A stretch of 64,000 nt of DNA from Wukongibacter sp050859025 (GTDB lineage: Bacteria; Bacillota; Clostridia; Peptostreptococcales; Caminicellaceae). The stretch is from contig NZ_CP138200.1 in the NCBI RefSeq assembly GCF_050859025.1, forward strand, positions 2,604,001 through 2,668,000. Reading direction: 5' to 3'. A model generated the notes under the pieces. That model made no database searches. It had not been told where the DNA came from and was given only the letters and a program-made list of their open reading frames with translations. Positions 35,809-44,013 of the stretch are shown here, in pieces (position 1 is the first letter of the stretch; each line of letters starts with the position of its first letter). The translations under genes and the position numbers were made by a program.

Positions 35809-37017
35809 ATGGATGGTACTTTTACTTACAATCATGTAAAACAAGCTGAAGAAGTTGGTTTATCATCAGAGCGTTTAGAGAGAATTACTGAATATTTGGA
35901 AGAAGATGTAAGAAGGAAATTTATTCAGGGGGCTGTAGTTCTGGTAATTAGAAAAGGAAAGATTGCTTTGTTAAAAGGAATAGGATATAGCAGTCTAAAA
36001 ACTAACAAGCCTATGGATGAAAATACTATATTCCGAATATACTCTATGACAAAACCTATAACCTCAGTTGCCCTATTGACCCTGTATGAGAAAGGGCTAT
36101 TTAAGCTGTCGGATCCAGTATCGAAATATTTGCCTGAGCTAGGTGACATGAGAGTTATTGCCAAGACCGATGATGAAAAGACGGGCTTTATAAGGTATTC
36201 AACAGTTGCTGCAGATAAAGAAATGACAATCCATAACTTGCTTTGTCATACTTCTGGAATCGGCGGTGGAGTACTTTCTTGTCCTGAAATCAAAAGATTG
36301 TATCAGAAAAACAGAATCATTGATTATAACCAAACTTTACAGGAAATGATTGAAAAGCTAGGAGAGCTTCCTCTTGCTAATCATCCAGGAACTGTATGGG
36401 AGTATGGAAAGTCACATGATGTTTTAGGTCGTTTAATAGAAGTTATAACAGGTACTACACTTAATGATTTTCTAGAACAGACTATTTTTAAACCACTCTC
36501 TATGTATGATACAGGTTTTTATGTCGAAAAAAGTAAATTAGGCCGGTTAGCTGATTTTAGTGGAGAAGTTTGTGGTGATACCTCTCACTTGGATATAACT
36601 AGATTACCTAATTTTATTTCTGGAGGCAGTGGAGGACTTTCATCTATTACTGATTACAGCCGATTTTTGACCATGCTTTATAATGGAGGTCAATTAGGGA
36701 ATGTTAGGATATTAGGAAGAAAGACTATTGAGTTAATGACAAGCGACCATCTTGATTCTTTAATTGGTACAGGTCCAGATTATATACCGGGCCCTGGATA
36801 TGGATTTGGGTTTGGCTTAGGCGTACGAGTAAAAGAGGGATTAAGCGAAGTTCCAGGATCAATTGGAGAATTCAATTGGCTAGGTAGAGCAGCAACAAGC
36901 TTTTTTGTAGATAAAACTGAAGAAATGATTGGAATTTTGATGACTCAGAAATTGAAATGGGCCCGCCATTATCAAACTTTATTCAAAACATTAGTATACC
37001 AAGCCATAGTTGATTAA
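35809..37017 (+). CDS. Serine hydrolase of the beta-lactamase / class C esterase fold
   Basis: A 402-residue protein with the class C fold. Nucleophile Ser79 and Lys82 form SMTK; Tyr199 lies in YGKS, the position of the YxN/YxS motif; a glycine-rich GGSGGLSS follows. No signal peptide, so it is cytoplasmic, unlike resistance beta-lactamases; relatives include EstB-type esterases and LovD-like acyltransferases. In a locus whose NRPS lacks a thioesterase it could act on the acyl product or an intermediate. AAAGGAG before ATG 35809. Confidence 0.83.
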   Translation: MDGTFTYNHVKQAEEVGLSSERLERITEYLEEDVRRKFIQGAVVLVIRKGKIALLKGIGYSSLKTNKPMDENTIFRIYSMTKPITSVALLTLYEKGLFKLSDPVSKYLPELGDMRVIAKTDDEKTGFIRYSTVAADKEMTIHNLLCHTSGIGGGVLSCPEIKRLYQKNRIIDYNQTLQEMIEKLGELPLANHPGTVWEYGKSHDVLGRLIEVITGTTLNDFLEQTIFKPLSMYDTGFYVEKSKLGRLADFSGEVCGDTSHLDITRLPNFISGGSGGLSSITDYSRFLTMLYNGGQLGNVRILGRKTIELMTSDHLDSLIGTGPDYIPGPGYGFGFGLGVRVKEGLSEVPGSIGEFNWLGRAATSFFVDKTEEMIGILMTQKLKWARHYQTLFKTLVYQAIVD

Positions 37018-37071
37018 AGGTATATTGAGAAGATAAGGAGTTCCTAAAATGATTATATAGTTTTAAATTAA

Positions 37072-37173
37072 TATAGAAATCGCAATAAATCTTTTACATT
37101 TTGATTCCTTGAAAAGCCTTGAAACGTTGGCTATTCAAAAAATCAAAATGTAGATTTATAAGTGCGTTCTATA
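37072..37173. mobile_element. Palindromic MITE-like element, family 2 copy 2 (102 bp)
   Basis: Same ends and length as the elements at 22816 and 39856 (TATAGAAATCGCA ... GTGCGTTCTATA), with a few base changes in the loop. It lies between the serine hydrolase and the methyltransferase gene. Confidence 0.8.
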
Positions 37174-37279
37174 TAGATATGAATATTTATAGTATGCATA
37201 TATTTCTTCTTAATAAGACCATAAAGTGATTGATAGAATCTTTATATAAGGAAGTATAAGGATAGAAAAGAGGTTTGAA

Positions 37280-38056
37280 ATGAATAGTTTAATTAATGGA
37301 AAAGCACTAGCGTGGGATATAATGGGATCTAAATATTGGGATTCAGGATATAATGGTGGACCATCACCAAGAGATATCCAAAAATATCTTGATAAGATAG
37401 ATAAAAATAAAAGGGTTGCAGTAATTGGAGCAAGTACAGTCAATCTAATAAAAGCAGCTCTAGAGTCAGATCTAAATATTACAGTGATTGATTTTTCAGA
37501 GAAAATGTGCAATTGTTTAGCCAAAGAATTATTACCCCAAAAATGTAATATAGTACATCACGATATTACAAAACCAGTACCAGAATTTCTTCATAATAAA
37601 TTTGACTATATATTAGCTGATCGTTTAATTAATAGATTTACAGAAATAGAAATTAGAAAAGCCTTTAAAGAGGTTTTACAACTTTTAAATGATAATGGTA
37701 TTTTTAGAACAAGTATTAGACTCGGTCTATACAAGAGAGACATGCCTTTTATCAGTGAAGGGAAAAAAAGAGGAACATTACATAATTTTTTTGATGAAGA
37801 AACATGGATTATAGACTACTCTAAATGTGATGATATACTTGATGAATTTATAAGTCCTCATGGGGAGATATCAAAAGATACTTTGGTAGAATTTTATAGG
37901 TTGAGAGGGCCTGAGAAAAGACTTAGAGCTTCTGATATCGAAAATTATGTTAATTCCATTGCTTTACAGGATAAGTGTTTAAAAATTTTGAGTACTGAAA
38001 CCTTACCCGATGTTACTGATGATTTATTGTATAGCTTTCAAGTAAAGAATTTATAA
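37280..38056 (+). CDS. SAM-dependent class I methyltransferase-like protein
   Basis: A 258-residue protein with the Rossmann methyltransferase pattern: motif I VAVIGASTVN near residue 53, acidic motif II VIDFSEKM, and motif IV FDYILADRLINRF. Overall divergence is high, so the acceptor (O, N or C) cannot be given. AGAGG before ATG 37280; the aldehyde dehydrogenase gene follows after 21 bp. A 102-bp palindromic element lies in its leader. Confidence 0.72.
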   Translation: MNSLINGKALAWDIMGSKYWDSGYNGGPSPRDIQKYLDKIDKNKRVAVIGASTVNLIKAALESDLNITVIDFSEKMCNCLAKELLPQKCNIVHHDITKPVPEFLHNKFDYILADRLINRFTEIEIRKAFKEVLQLLNDNGIFRTSIRLGLYKRDMPFISEGKKRGTLHNFFDEETWIIDYSKCDDILDEFISPHGEISKDTLVEFYRLRGPEKRLRASDIENYVNSIALQDKCLKILSTETLPDVTDDLLYSFQVKNL

Positions 38057-38077
38057 ATAAGAAAGGGAGAGTTTGAT

Positions 38078-39469
38078 ATGCTAATTAATGGTTGTTGGAT
38101 AGATACTGATAGAAAAATGCCAATTGAAAATCCATATACAGGAGATATAATCGGCTATATTAATATGGCAACTTCAGAAGAAGTAATGAAAGCTGTTAAA
38201 TTTGCCAAGGAATATCGTTCTGACTTAACTGCTTATCAACGTAGTCAAATTCTTTATAATACAGCACTTGAGATTGAAAGAGAAGCAAATGAGTATATTA
38301 ATTCTATTTGTACAGAAGCTGGACTTTGTATAAAAGATGCAAAAAAAGAGATAACAAGAGCTTGTAATCTTTTAAAGCTATGTTCCGAAGAAGCTAAAAG
38401 AATTACAGGAGAGACAATATTTACAGATGTAACCGAAAATAGTAAGAAAAATTTAGCTGTCACTATCAGAGAGCCGATAGGTCTAGTTTGTGCCATAACG
38501 CCTTATAATAGACCTCTAAATCAAGTTGTTGTTAAGCTAGCTCCAGCTATAGCAGCAAACAACAGTGTGATTCTAAAACCATCTGAAAAAACGCCTTTAA
38601 CTGCAATTAAGTTTGTGAGGGCATTAATTAATAATGGATTGCCTGCTAAAATGATAACTTTGATTACAGGTGATCCTAAGGAAATTAGTAACGCATTAAT
38701 TTCTAATTCATATATTGACATGATAACTTTTACAGGAAGTGTGGAAATCGGAGAGCATATTGCAAAAAATGCGGGAATGATAAAGAAAACCTTTGAACTA
38801 GGAGACAGTGGAGCACTTATTGTTATGAATGATGCAGATTTAGATAAGGCCGTAGAATTTGCTAGGTCAGGAGCGTTCAATTCTTCAGGACAATCTTGTC
38901 GAGGAGTTAAAAGAATACTTGTTCATGAAGACGTTTTAGATTGTTTTATTGAGAAATTTATTGAAGCTACATCTAAGCTGAAGATCGGAGATCCAATGAA
39001 GCCAGAAACAGATATAGGGACACTTATAAATGAAGAAGCTGCTAAAAAGGTTGAAAGCAGAATCAATGGAGCTGTTAAAATGGGAGCTAAAGTTGTTTAT
39101 GGAGGTAGAAGAAATAAAGCTCAAATTACTCCTACAATACTTACTCAAGTACCTCGAAATGCAGAAATTGTTATGGAAGAAACATTTGGCCCGTGTGCTC
39201 CCATAATTCCAATTAGAGATATTGATGATGCTATTAAGTATGTAAACTGCACAAAATATGGTTTGCAAACAGGAATTTTCACTGAAAGTATAAGCAATGC
39301 TTTATATGCCTTTAACCATTTAGCGGTAGGGGCAGTAGCTATTAACCAAGGACCTCAGTTCGGTTCTCCAAACATACCTTTTGGAGGAGTTAAAAAAAGC
39401 GGTTTTGGTAGAGAAGGTGTCAAATATGCTATTAATGAAATGACGACTATAAAAACTTTAATTTTATAA
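38078..39469 (+). CDS. NAD(P)-dependent aldehyde dehydrogenase
   Basis: A 463-residue ALDH-superfamily enzyme. The catalytic Cys274 is in SSGQSCRGVKR, the general base Glu240 in TFELGDSGALIV, and Asn144 in TPYNRPLN. The LELGG of most members is FELGDSG here. Relatives oxidise glycolaldehyde/lactaldehyde, succinate semialdehyde or phosphonoacetaldehyde. In this operon it could oxidise, or supply, the semialdehyde handled by the class III aminotransferase. GGGAG before ATG 38078. It ends the first biosynthetic run. Confidence 0.85.
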   Translation: MLINGCWIDTDRKMPIENPYTGDIIGYINMATSEEVMKAVKFAKEYRSDLTAYQRSQILYNTALEIEREANEYINSICTEAGLCIKDAKKEITRACNLLKLCSEEAKRITGETIFTDVTENSKKNLAVTIREPIGLVCAITPYNRPLNQVVVKLAPAIAANNSVILKPSEKTPLTAIKFVRALINNGLPAKMITLITGDPKEISNALISNSYIDMITFTGSVEIGEHIAKNAGMIKKTFELGDSGALIVMNDADLDKAVEFARSGAFNSSGQSCRGVKRILVHEDVLDCFIEKFIEATSKLKIGDPMKPETDIGTLINEEAAKKVESRINGAVKMGAKVVYGGRRNKAQITPTILTQVPRNAEIVMEETFGPCAPIIPIRDIDDAIKYVNCTKYGLQTGIFTESISNALYAFNHLAVGAVAINQGPQFGSPNIPFGGVKKSGFGREGVKYAINEMTTIKTLIL

Positions 39470-39476
39470 TTATATA

Positions 39477-39580
39477 TATAGGGTTTACATAGTAAAACTT
39501 AATTTATACATGTACAAATACTCAGTGCTTCTGGGAGTTTTGGACATGTATAAATTAAAGTCTTTACTTAAATCCCTATA
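39477..39580. mobile_element. Palindromic MITE-like element, family 1 copy 3 (104 bp, tandem first)
   Basis: Begins 8 bp after the aldehyde dehydrogenase stop. Ends TATAGGGTTTACATAG and TTAAATCCCTATA; orientation is inverted relative to copy 1. It is followed without a gap by copy 4, sharing a TA. Confidence 0.85.
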
Positions 39581-39682
39581 TAGGGTTTACATAGTAAAAC
39601 TTAATTTATACATGTACAAATACTCAGTGTTTCTAGGAGTTTTGGACATGTATAAATTAAAGTCTTTACTTAAATCCCTATA
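39579..39682. mobile_element. Palindromic MITE-like element, family 1 copy 4 (104 bp, tandem second)
   Basis: Differs from copy 3 at only two or three internal bases, so the tandem arose recently, by insertion into the terminal TA of copy 3 or by local duplication. Confidence 0.85.
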
Positions 39683-39855
39683 GAAATAGATAATCGTGAC
39701 TATAATACTGTAGAGTACCAAAAAATGACTTAGATGTGCTGAGAGCTAGGGTTAAATAATCCTAAGTAGATGCTTTCGTCATCTTGTTAACAGCTTACAA
39801 CTAAAAAGACTCAAAATGGAAAAGGTGGTCTATATTTGTTGTAAGCTGTCAGCTA
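39683..39855. repeat. Spacer with a 12-bp inverted repeat
   Basis: ACAGCTTACAAC (39790-39801) returns as GTTGTAAGCTGT (39838-39849) around 36 bases. There is no T-run, so it is not an obvious terminator. No coding frame in the stretch. Confidence 0.45.
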
Positions 39856-39957
39856 TATAGAAGTCGCAATAAATCTTTTACATTTTGATTCCTTTAAAAG
39901 CCTTGAAACTTTGGCTATTAAAGAAACCAAAATGTAGATTTATAAGTGCGTTCTATA
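39856..39957. mobile_element. Palindromic MITE-like element, family 2 copy 3 (102 bp)
   Basis: Ends TATAGAAGTCGCA and GTGCGTTCTATA, differing from copy 1 at only a few positions. It lies about 110 bp before coaX. Confidence 0.8.
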
Positions 39958-40068
39958 TAGATAGTTTTCCTACTAGAGATTTCTTATTCTTTGTATATTT
40001 TAAATCCTCAAAAGCAATTTTAGACACTACTTTTAAAATTGTACAAAATAAAGATATGGAGGGATTTT

Positions 40069-40839
40069 ATGATTCTTGTAATTGATGTAGGAAATTCTAA
40101 TACTGTATATGGGCTTTACGATGGAGATAAACTTATCTATTATTGGAGAATGACTACAAATAGGCAAGGGACATCTGATGAAATCGGTTTATTTATTGTA
40201 AATATACTTGAATATGAAAGTATAGATATACAAAAGATAGAAGCTGTTGTGATAGGATCAGTTGTACCCCAAATTATGTATTCTCTTAAACATGCTATAA
40301 GAAAGTATTTACACATTAAGCCTTTTATAGTAAAACATGATGTCAAAACAGGTATAGAAATAAAATATCATAACCCTAAGGAACTCGGGATTGATAGGCT
40401 GCTAAATGCAGTAGCCGCCTATGAATTGTATGGGGGACCTATAATAATTTTAGATTTAGGCACTGCAACCAAGGTATGTGCTGTATCTGAAAAAGGTGAA
40501 TATCTAGGGGGAGCTATTTGTCCCGGAATAAAGATATCTGTTGAAGCACTTTTTGAGGCAACTTCAAAATTACCGAGAGTTAAACTAGAAAAGCCTTCTA
40601 ATGTTATATGTAGGAATACAATACAGGGGATTCAATCGGGCATTATCTATGGGCATGAAGGGATGATAAAGTTTATGATAGAGGCTATGAAAAAGGAGCT
40701 CAACTATGAAACTGTTAAGGTTGTAGCTACAGGTGGACTAGCATCTCTTATTTCTATGAATGATTGTCTGATCGATGAAATAAATAAGAACCTCACTTTA
40801 GAAGGACTAAGAATAACGTATGAAAAAAACATGCAGTAA
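40069..40839 (+). CDS. coaX: Type III pantothenate kinase
   Basis: A 256-residue enzyme of the ASKHA fold that phosphorylates pantothenate in the first step of CoA synthesis. It begins MILVIDVGNSNTVYGLYDG with the phosphate loop DVGNSN; GIDRLLNAVAAYELYG and LDLGTATKVCAV give the GxDR and DxGT motifs, and VVATGGLASL closes the fold. An upstream TTG (40039) is in frame, but GGAGGG serves ATG 40069. Placed between a PanC-like gene and NRPS genes, it may raise CoA supply for phosphopantetheinylation, or act on a related amide. Confidence 0.9.
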   Translation: MILVIDVGNSNTVYGLYDGDKLIYYWRMTTNRQGTSDEIGLFIVNILEYESIDIQKIEAVVIGSVVPQIMYSLKHAIRKYLHIKPFIVKHDVKTGIEIKYHNPKELGIDRLLNAVAAYELYGGPIIILDLGTATKVCAVSEKGEYLGGAICPGIKISVEALFEATSKLPRVKLEKPSNVICRNTIQGIQSGIIYGHEGMIKFMIEAMKKELNYETVKVVATGGLASLISMNDCLIDEINKNLTLEGLRITYEKNMQ

Positions 40840-40853
40840 TAACAATAGATATT

Positions 40854-40957
40854 TATAGAGATTCCAGTTAAAACTTTAATTTATGAACATCAAAAATCCC
40901 TAGAAGTATAGGATATTTTGATATGTATAAATTAAGATTTACTTGGAACTCTCTATA
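40854..40957. mobile_element. Palindromic MITE-like element, family 1 copy 5 (104 bp)
   Basis: Begins 14 bp after the coaX stop. Ends TATAGAGATTCCAG and GGAACTCTCTATA; inner arms are more diverged than in copies 3 and 4, so it is an older insertion. Confidence 0.8.
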
Positions 40958-41473
40958 GAAAGCTTTATAACAAGATTTTCCATGTTCTCTTCTATTTTTT
41001 TAGATGTATATAGAAAGGATTAATTATACTATAAATAGAATCATGATATCTTAGCTTGATTATGCAAGAAGCTCATATTCAATATGTATTAGTATTCCTA
41101 TTTTTCTTAGATTAGCTTAATTAATCCTACTATTTCTTTTCTATACTCTATAATCCGATAACTTATTCCTTATATTGACCAAAATCTTCAATATACCCTA
41201 TATTAAATATGCCCTACTATGCATTTATTTTACTAATCGTGAAATTTTTTCTAAAAAATTGAATAAATAACAAAAATCGACAAAAATAGTCAAAGGGTTT
41301 TTTTAGAATTTATTGAATTTTATAGTAGTTAATTATTATAAAATAGTAACAATGATCTCAAATATTTTATAATAATACATATTTTGACTATTTTTCTATG
41401 AATAGTAAATTGAAAAACATATAAGTTTGATAGTTTAACAAACTTACTTAGAGAAAAAAATGGAGGTGAAGAA
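40958..41473. other. Leader region of the NRPS operon
   Basis: No coding frame. It holds copy 3 of the 19-bp motif (41279-41297), a TTGACT at about 41392 without a clear -10 partner, and the TGGAGGTGAAG ribosome site of the first gene. Confidence 0.45.
41279..41297 (+). promoter_or_regulatory. Shared 19-bp motif, copy 3
   Basis: GACAAAAATAGTCAAAGGG, preceded by ATC and followed by a run of T, the closest match to copy 1 at 8087. It lies 177 bp upstream of the first gene of the NRPS unit. Confidence 0.4.
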
Positions 41474-42595
41474 ATGTTATCAAAAGAAGCAAAAATAGTA
41501 TTAAAGGGAAGTAAATTAAATTTAAATGATGATGATAGTAAGTATATAATTGAAAATCTAGATGGGGATATAGATTTTTCAAAGTTTCTATATTACTGTG
41601 TTCACCATAGAGTTGGGCCTATGATATGGAAAAATATACAAAAATTAAAGCTTACATACAAGTTGGAAAATAGTGTAAGACGAGCAATTAGGAATATACA
41701 TAATGCCATTAAAGCAAATAACAATCTGATTTATACGGAAATTAGAGATGTTAATGAAAATTTTTATAAAGCTGGCATAAAAGCAATTCCCCTTAAGGGA
41801 GCTGTACTTGCACAAATGGTGTATAAGGATATAGCACTTAGAGAGTTTGGAGATGTAGATTATCTTATAAAAATAGAAGATATCTCTAAAGTAACAAAAG
41901 CTTTACTAGATATGGGATATGTACAAGGGAGCTATGATTTCAACAAAGGTGAAATAATTCCTGCATCCAAATATGAAAAAATGTTTAGAAGAATGAATAC
42001 TCATGAACTTGTTGAGTTTATAAAGCCTAGGGAAGATGACAGTGGTTTGGTATATATGATAGATATAAACCACTCTATCTTCTGGAAAGGCGACAATAAG
42101 AATAGGGACAGATTTAAGATCAATAATGAAGACATTTTTAACGATGCTACACTAGTTGATATAAATGGTTCAAAAACATATTGTATGAGCCCGGAATATC
42201 AATTAGTACAACTTTGTGCCCATCTTTATAGCGAAGCAGTTTATTTTTGCTGGGAAAAAGAGTGGGTATGGAATAAATCAGAAGTATGTCTATATAGATT
42301 TTGTGATATTCATGAACTAATTCTTACTTTTGATATAAACTGGGATAAGTTAAAACTAATATTACAGAATAACAATTTAATTGAGCCTGTTTATTATTGT
42401 TTAGCATCTGTAAATAAATTGTTTGGAAATTGCGTTTCTGAGAACTTTTTAAATGAACTTAATGTAGACGAAAGGATATTAGATAGATTCTATGATAAGG
42501 ACGGAAATGAGTTATATTGGAATCTTAGCTTATATGACCGACTGTTTAGTATTGAAGAAAAATATAATGAAGTATTAAGAATGGGAATTTTATAG
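41474..42595 (+). CDS. Nucleotidyltransferase-family protein (PF14907-like)
   Basis: A 373-residue protein with the segment LKGAVLAQMVYKDIALREFGDVDYLI, which matches uncharacterised nucleotidyltransferases (NTP_transf_5): KGA, an Arg, then the paired Asp of GDVD. Such genes often stand in RiPP and NRPS loci with no proven activity. The C-terminal half is helical and Trp/Tyr-rich. ATG 41474 has TGGAGGTG upstream, and the gene appears to open the NRPS operon. Confidence 0.72.
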   Translation: MLSKEAKIVLKGSKLNLNDDDSKYIIENLDGDIDFSKFLYYCVHHRVGPMIWKNIQKLKLTYKLENSVRRAIRNIHNAIKANNNLIYTEIRDVNENFYKAGIKAIPLKGAVLAQMVYKDIALREFGDVDYLIKIEDISKVTKALLDMGYVQGSYDFNKGEIIPASKYEKMFRRMNTHELVEFIKPREDDSGLVYMIDINHSIFWKGDNKNRDRFKINNEDIFNDATLVDINGSKTYCMSPEYQLVQLCAHLYSEAVYFCWEKEWVWNKSEVCLYRFCDIHELILTFDINWDKLKLILQNNNLIEPVYYCLASVNKLFGNCVSENFLNELNVDERILDRFYDKDGNELYWNLSLYDRLFSIEEKYNEVLRMGIL

Positions 42596-42674
42596 ATCAA
42601 TTATTAAAATATAGAGTTAACCATAGAAATTATGCTTTTAAAAACAAATATTTAGTCTTGGAGGTTAAAAACAT

Positions 42675-43499
42675 ATGTGTTTTACGGATAGCTATATTGA
42701 AAATGGATATGTAAGCTTTTATGAAGATAGCTCTAAAATAATAACAGCATTAGATGGTTACTTTAGAAATTGGGTTATTGAGGCTGGAGGGGTTGAATAT
42801 AGGATACCAGCTTTAATAGATAAGAAAGTATTAGATAAATGTGGATACTTTAATTCGTTTCCACAACATTTAACTGTTGCTGCATATGTTAAACCTGAAT
42901 GCTATGAAAATGTAGTTAAAGAGGGAGAAATATCAAAGGACTATATTGATGCTGAAGAAAAATATCTTACTCCCGCAGCATGTTTACATATCTATCCAAT
43001 GCTTGAAGGAAAGAATATAGATGGAAGCATGGATATAACTACTCTTGCAAGAGTATATAGATATGAACAAGGAAAATTTAACGGACTAACTAGGCTTTGG
43101 GATTTCAGTGTTAGGGAATTAGTTTTCGTTGGAACGGAGGATTATGTTTTAGGTAGACTTGAGGAAATTAAAAAGAAATCTGCTAATTTCGCTAAGCAAT
43201 TAGGTATAGATGCTTCTATTATTACAGCCAATGATCATTTTTATCCAACTAAAGAAAATAGAGTTAAGGCAAAAATACAAAGGGCAAATACGCTAAAGTT
43301 TGAGCTATCAGTGCCTATTCAAGATAATGAAGTATCAGTTGCTTCATTTAATTTTCATGGGAATCATTTTAGTAAACCTTTCAATTTCGAAAATCATGGA
43401 AAGATTGTTACAGGATGTGTTGGATTTGGATTAGAACGGTGGATTGCAGCAATAAAGGAGTATAAAGTAGAAACTGATAGTGTACTTAATAACATATAA
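42675..43499 (+). CDS. Seryl-tRNA-synthetase-like amino acid:[carrier protein] ligase
   Basis: A 274-residue truncated class II synthetase core. LTPAACLHIYPMLEG, RVYRYEQGKFNGLTRLWDFSVREL and the C-terminal GCVGFGLERW match the Bll0957 family, which lacks a tRNA-binding arm and instead loads an amino acid onto the phosphopantetheine of a small carrier protein. Cys103, Glu148 and Cys248 have nearly the same spacing as the zinc ligands of that family, and zinc binds the substrate amino group. The carrier protein gene follows 99 bp downstream. Bll0957 relatives use glycine or alanine; the amino acid here is not certain. Confidence 0.82.
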   Translation: MCFTDSYIENGYVSFYEDSSKIITALDGYFRNWVIEAGGVEYRIPALIDKKVLDKCGYFNSFPQHLTVAAYVKPECYENVVKEGEISKDYIDAEEKYLTPAACLHIYPMLEGKNIDGSMDITTLARVYRYEQGKFNGLTRLWDFSVRELVFVGTEDYVLGRLEEIKKKSANFAKQLGIDASIITANDHFYPTKENRVKAKIQRANTLKFELSVPIQDNEVSVASFNFHGNHFSKPFNFENHGKIVTGCVGFGLERWIAAIKEYKVETDSVLNNI

Positions 43500-43598
43500 A
43501 TAAGTGGTGTTACAATCTCTACGTTAAGTGTAATGGTGAAATAATAACTTATTAGATCAGAGAAATATACAATCAAATGATGTGAGGGTGAGTTTTTT

Positions 43599-43868
43599 AT
43601 GAATAGAGAAGAAATATCAAATAGAATTCTGAGAATTTTTAAGGAAAAAGAAATTATTGATGATTGTAAAACAGTAGATATGGATATTTCAATTCAAAAT
43701 GAATATGGAGTTGATTCTGCTAAGCTTATTGAATTAATAGTTGCAATTGAATCAGAATTTGATTTTGAATTTGATGATACTGAATTGGATTTAAGAAACT
43801 ATGAAAATATAAATGCTGTTGTGGACACTGTTATTAAACATTTGGATGAATCTGATTTAAATAAATAG
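43599..43868 (+). CDS. Stand-alone carrier protein (acyl/peptidyl carrier)
   Basis: An 89-residue acidic four-helix protein with the phosphopantetheine motif GVDSAKL; Ser40 is the attachment site. It lies between the synthetase-like ligase and the first NRPS, so it is the likely substrate of that ligase and the upstream donor for the first condensation domain. A phosphopantetheinyl transferase gene is not in this window. GAGGGTGAG precedes ATG 43599. Confidence 0.87.
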   Translation: MNREEISNRILRIFKEKEIIDDCKTVDMDISIQNEYGVDSAKLIELIVAIESEFDFEFDDTELDLRNYENINAVVDTVIKHLDESDLNK

Positions 43869-44013
43869 AAATGCTATAGAGAATTAATAATGGTAAGGAT
43901 TGTCAGAATATGAATAGATTCCTCTGTCAAAACCCTCAATCTATCCTCGTTACAGCTAAATATAAATAATATATTGATTGATAATAAATCAAACAGGAGG
44001 AGGGGGAATTCGT

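Noticed and set aside
38521..38880. 119-codon minus-strand frame opposite the aldehyde dehydrogenase
   Set aside because: Antisense shadow within a conserved ALDH coding region, without a ribosome site.
39477..39682. Two near-identical tandem units resembling a short CRISPR array
   Set aside because: Units are 104 bp, palindromic and directly abutting with no unique spacers; no cas genes in the window.
39885..40085. 66-codon open frame on the plus strand
   Set aside because: It begins inside the 102-bp palindromic element and overlaps the start of coaX in another frame; the same element elsewhere has no conserved frame.
43978..44013. Upstream ATG that would extend NRPS1 by 12 residues
   Set aside because: The AGGAGG ribosome site lies between it and ATG 44014, and the family N-terminus fits the latter.
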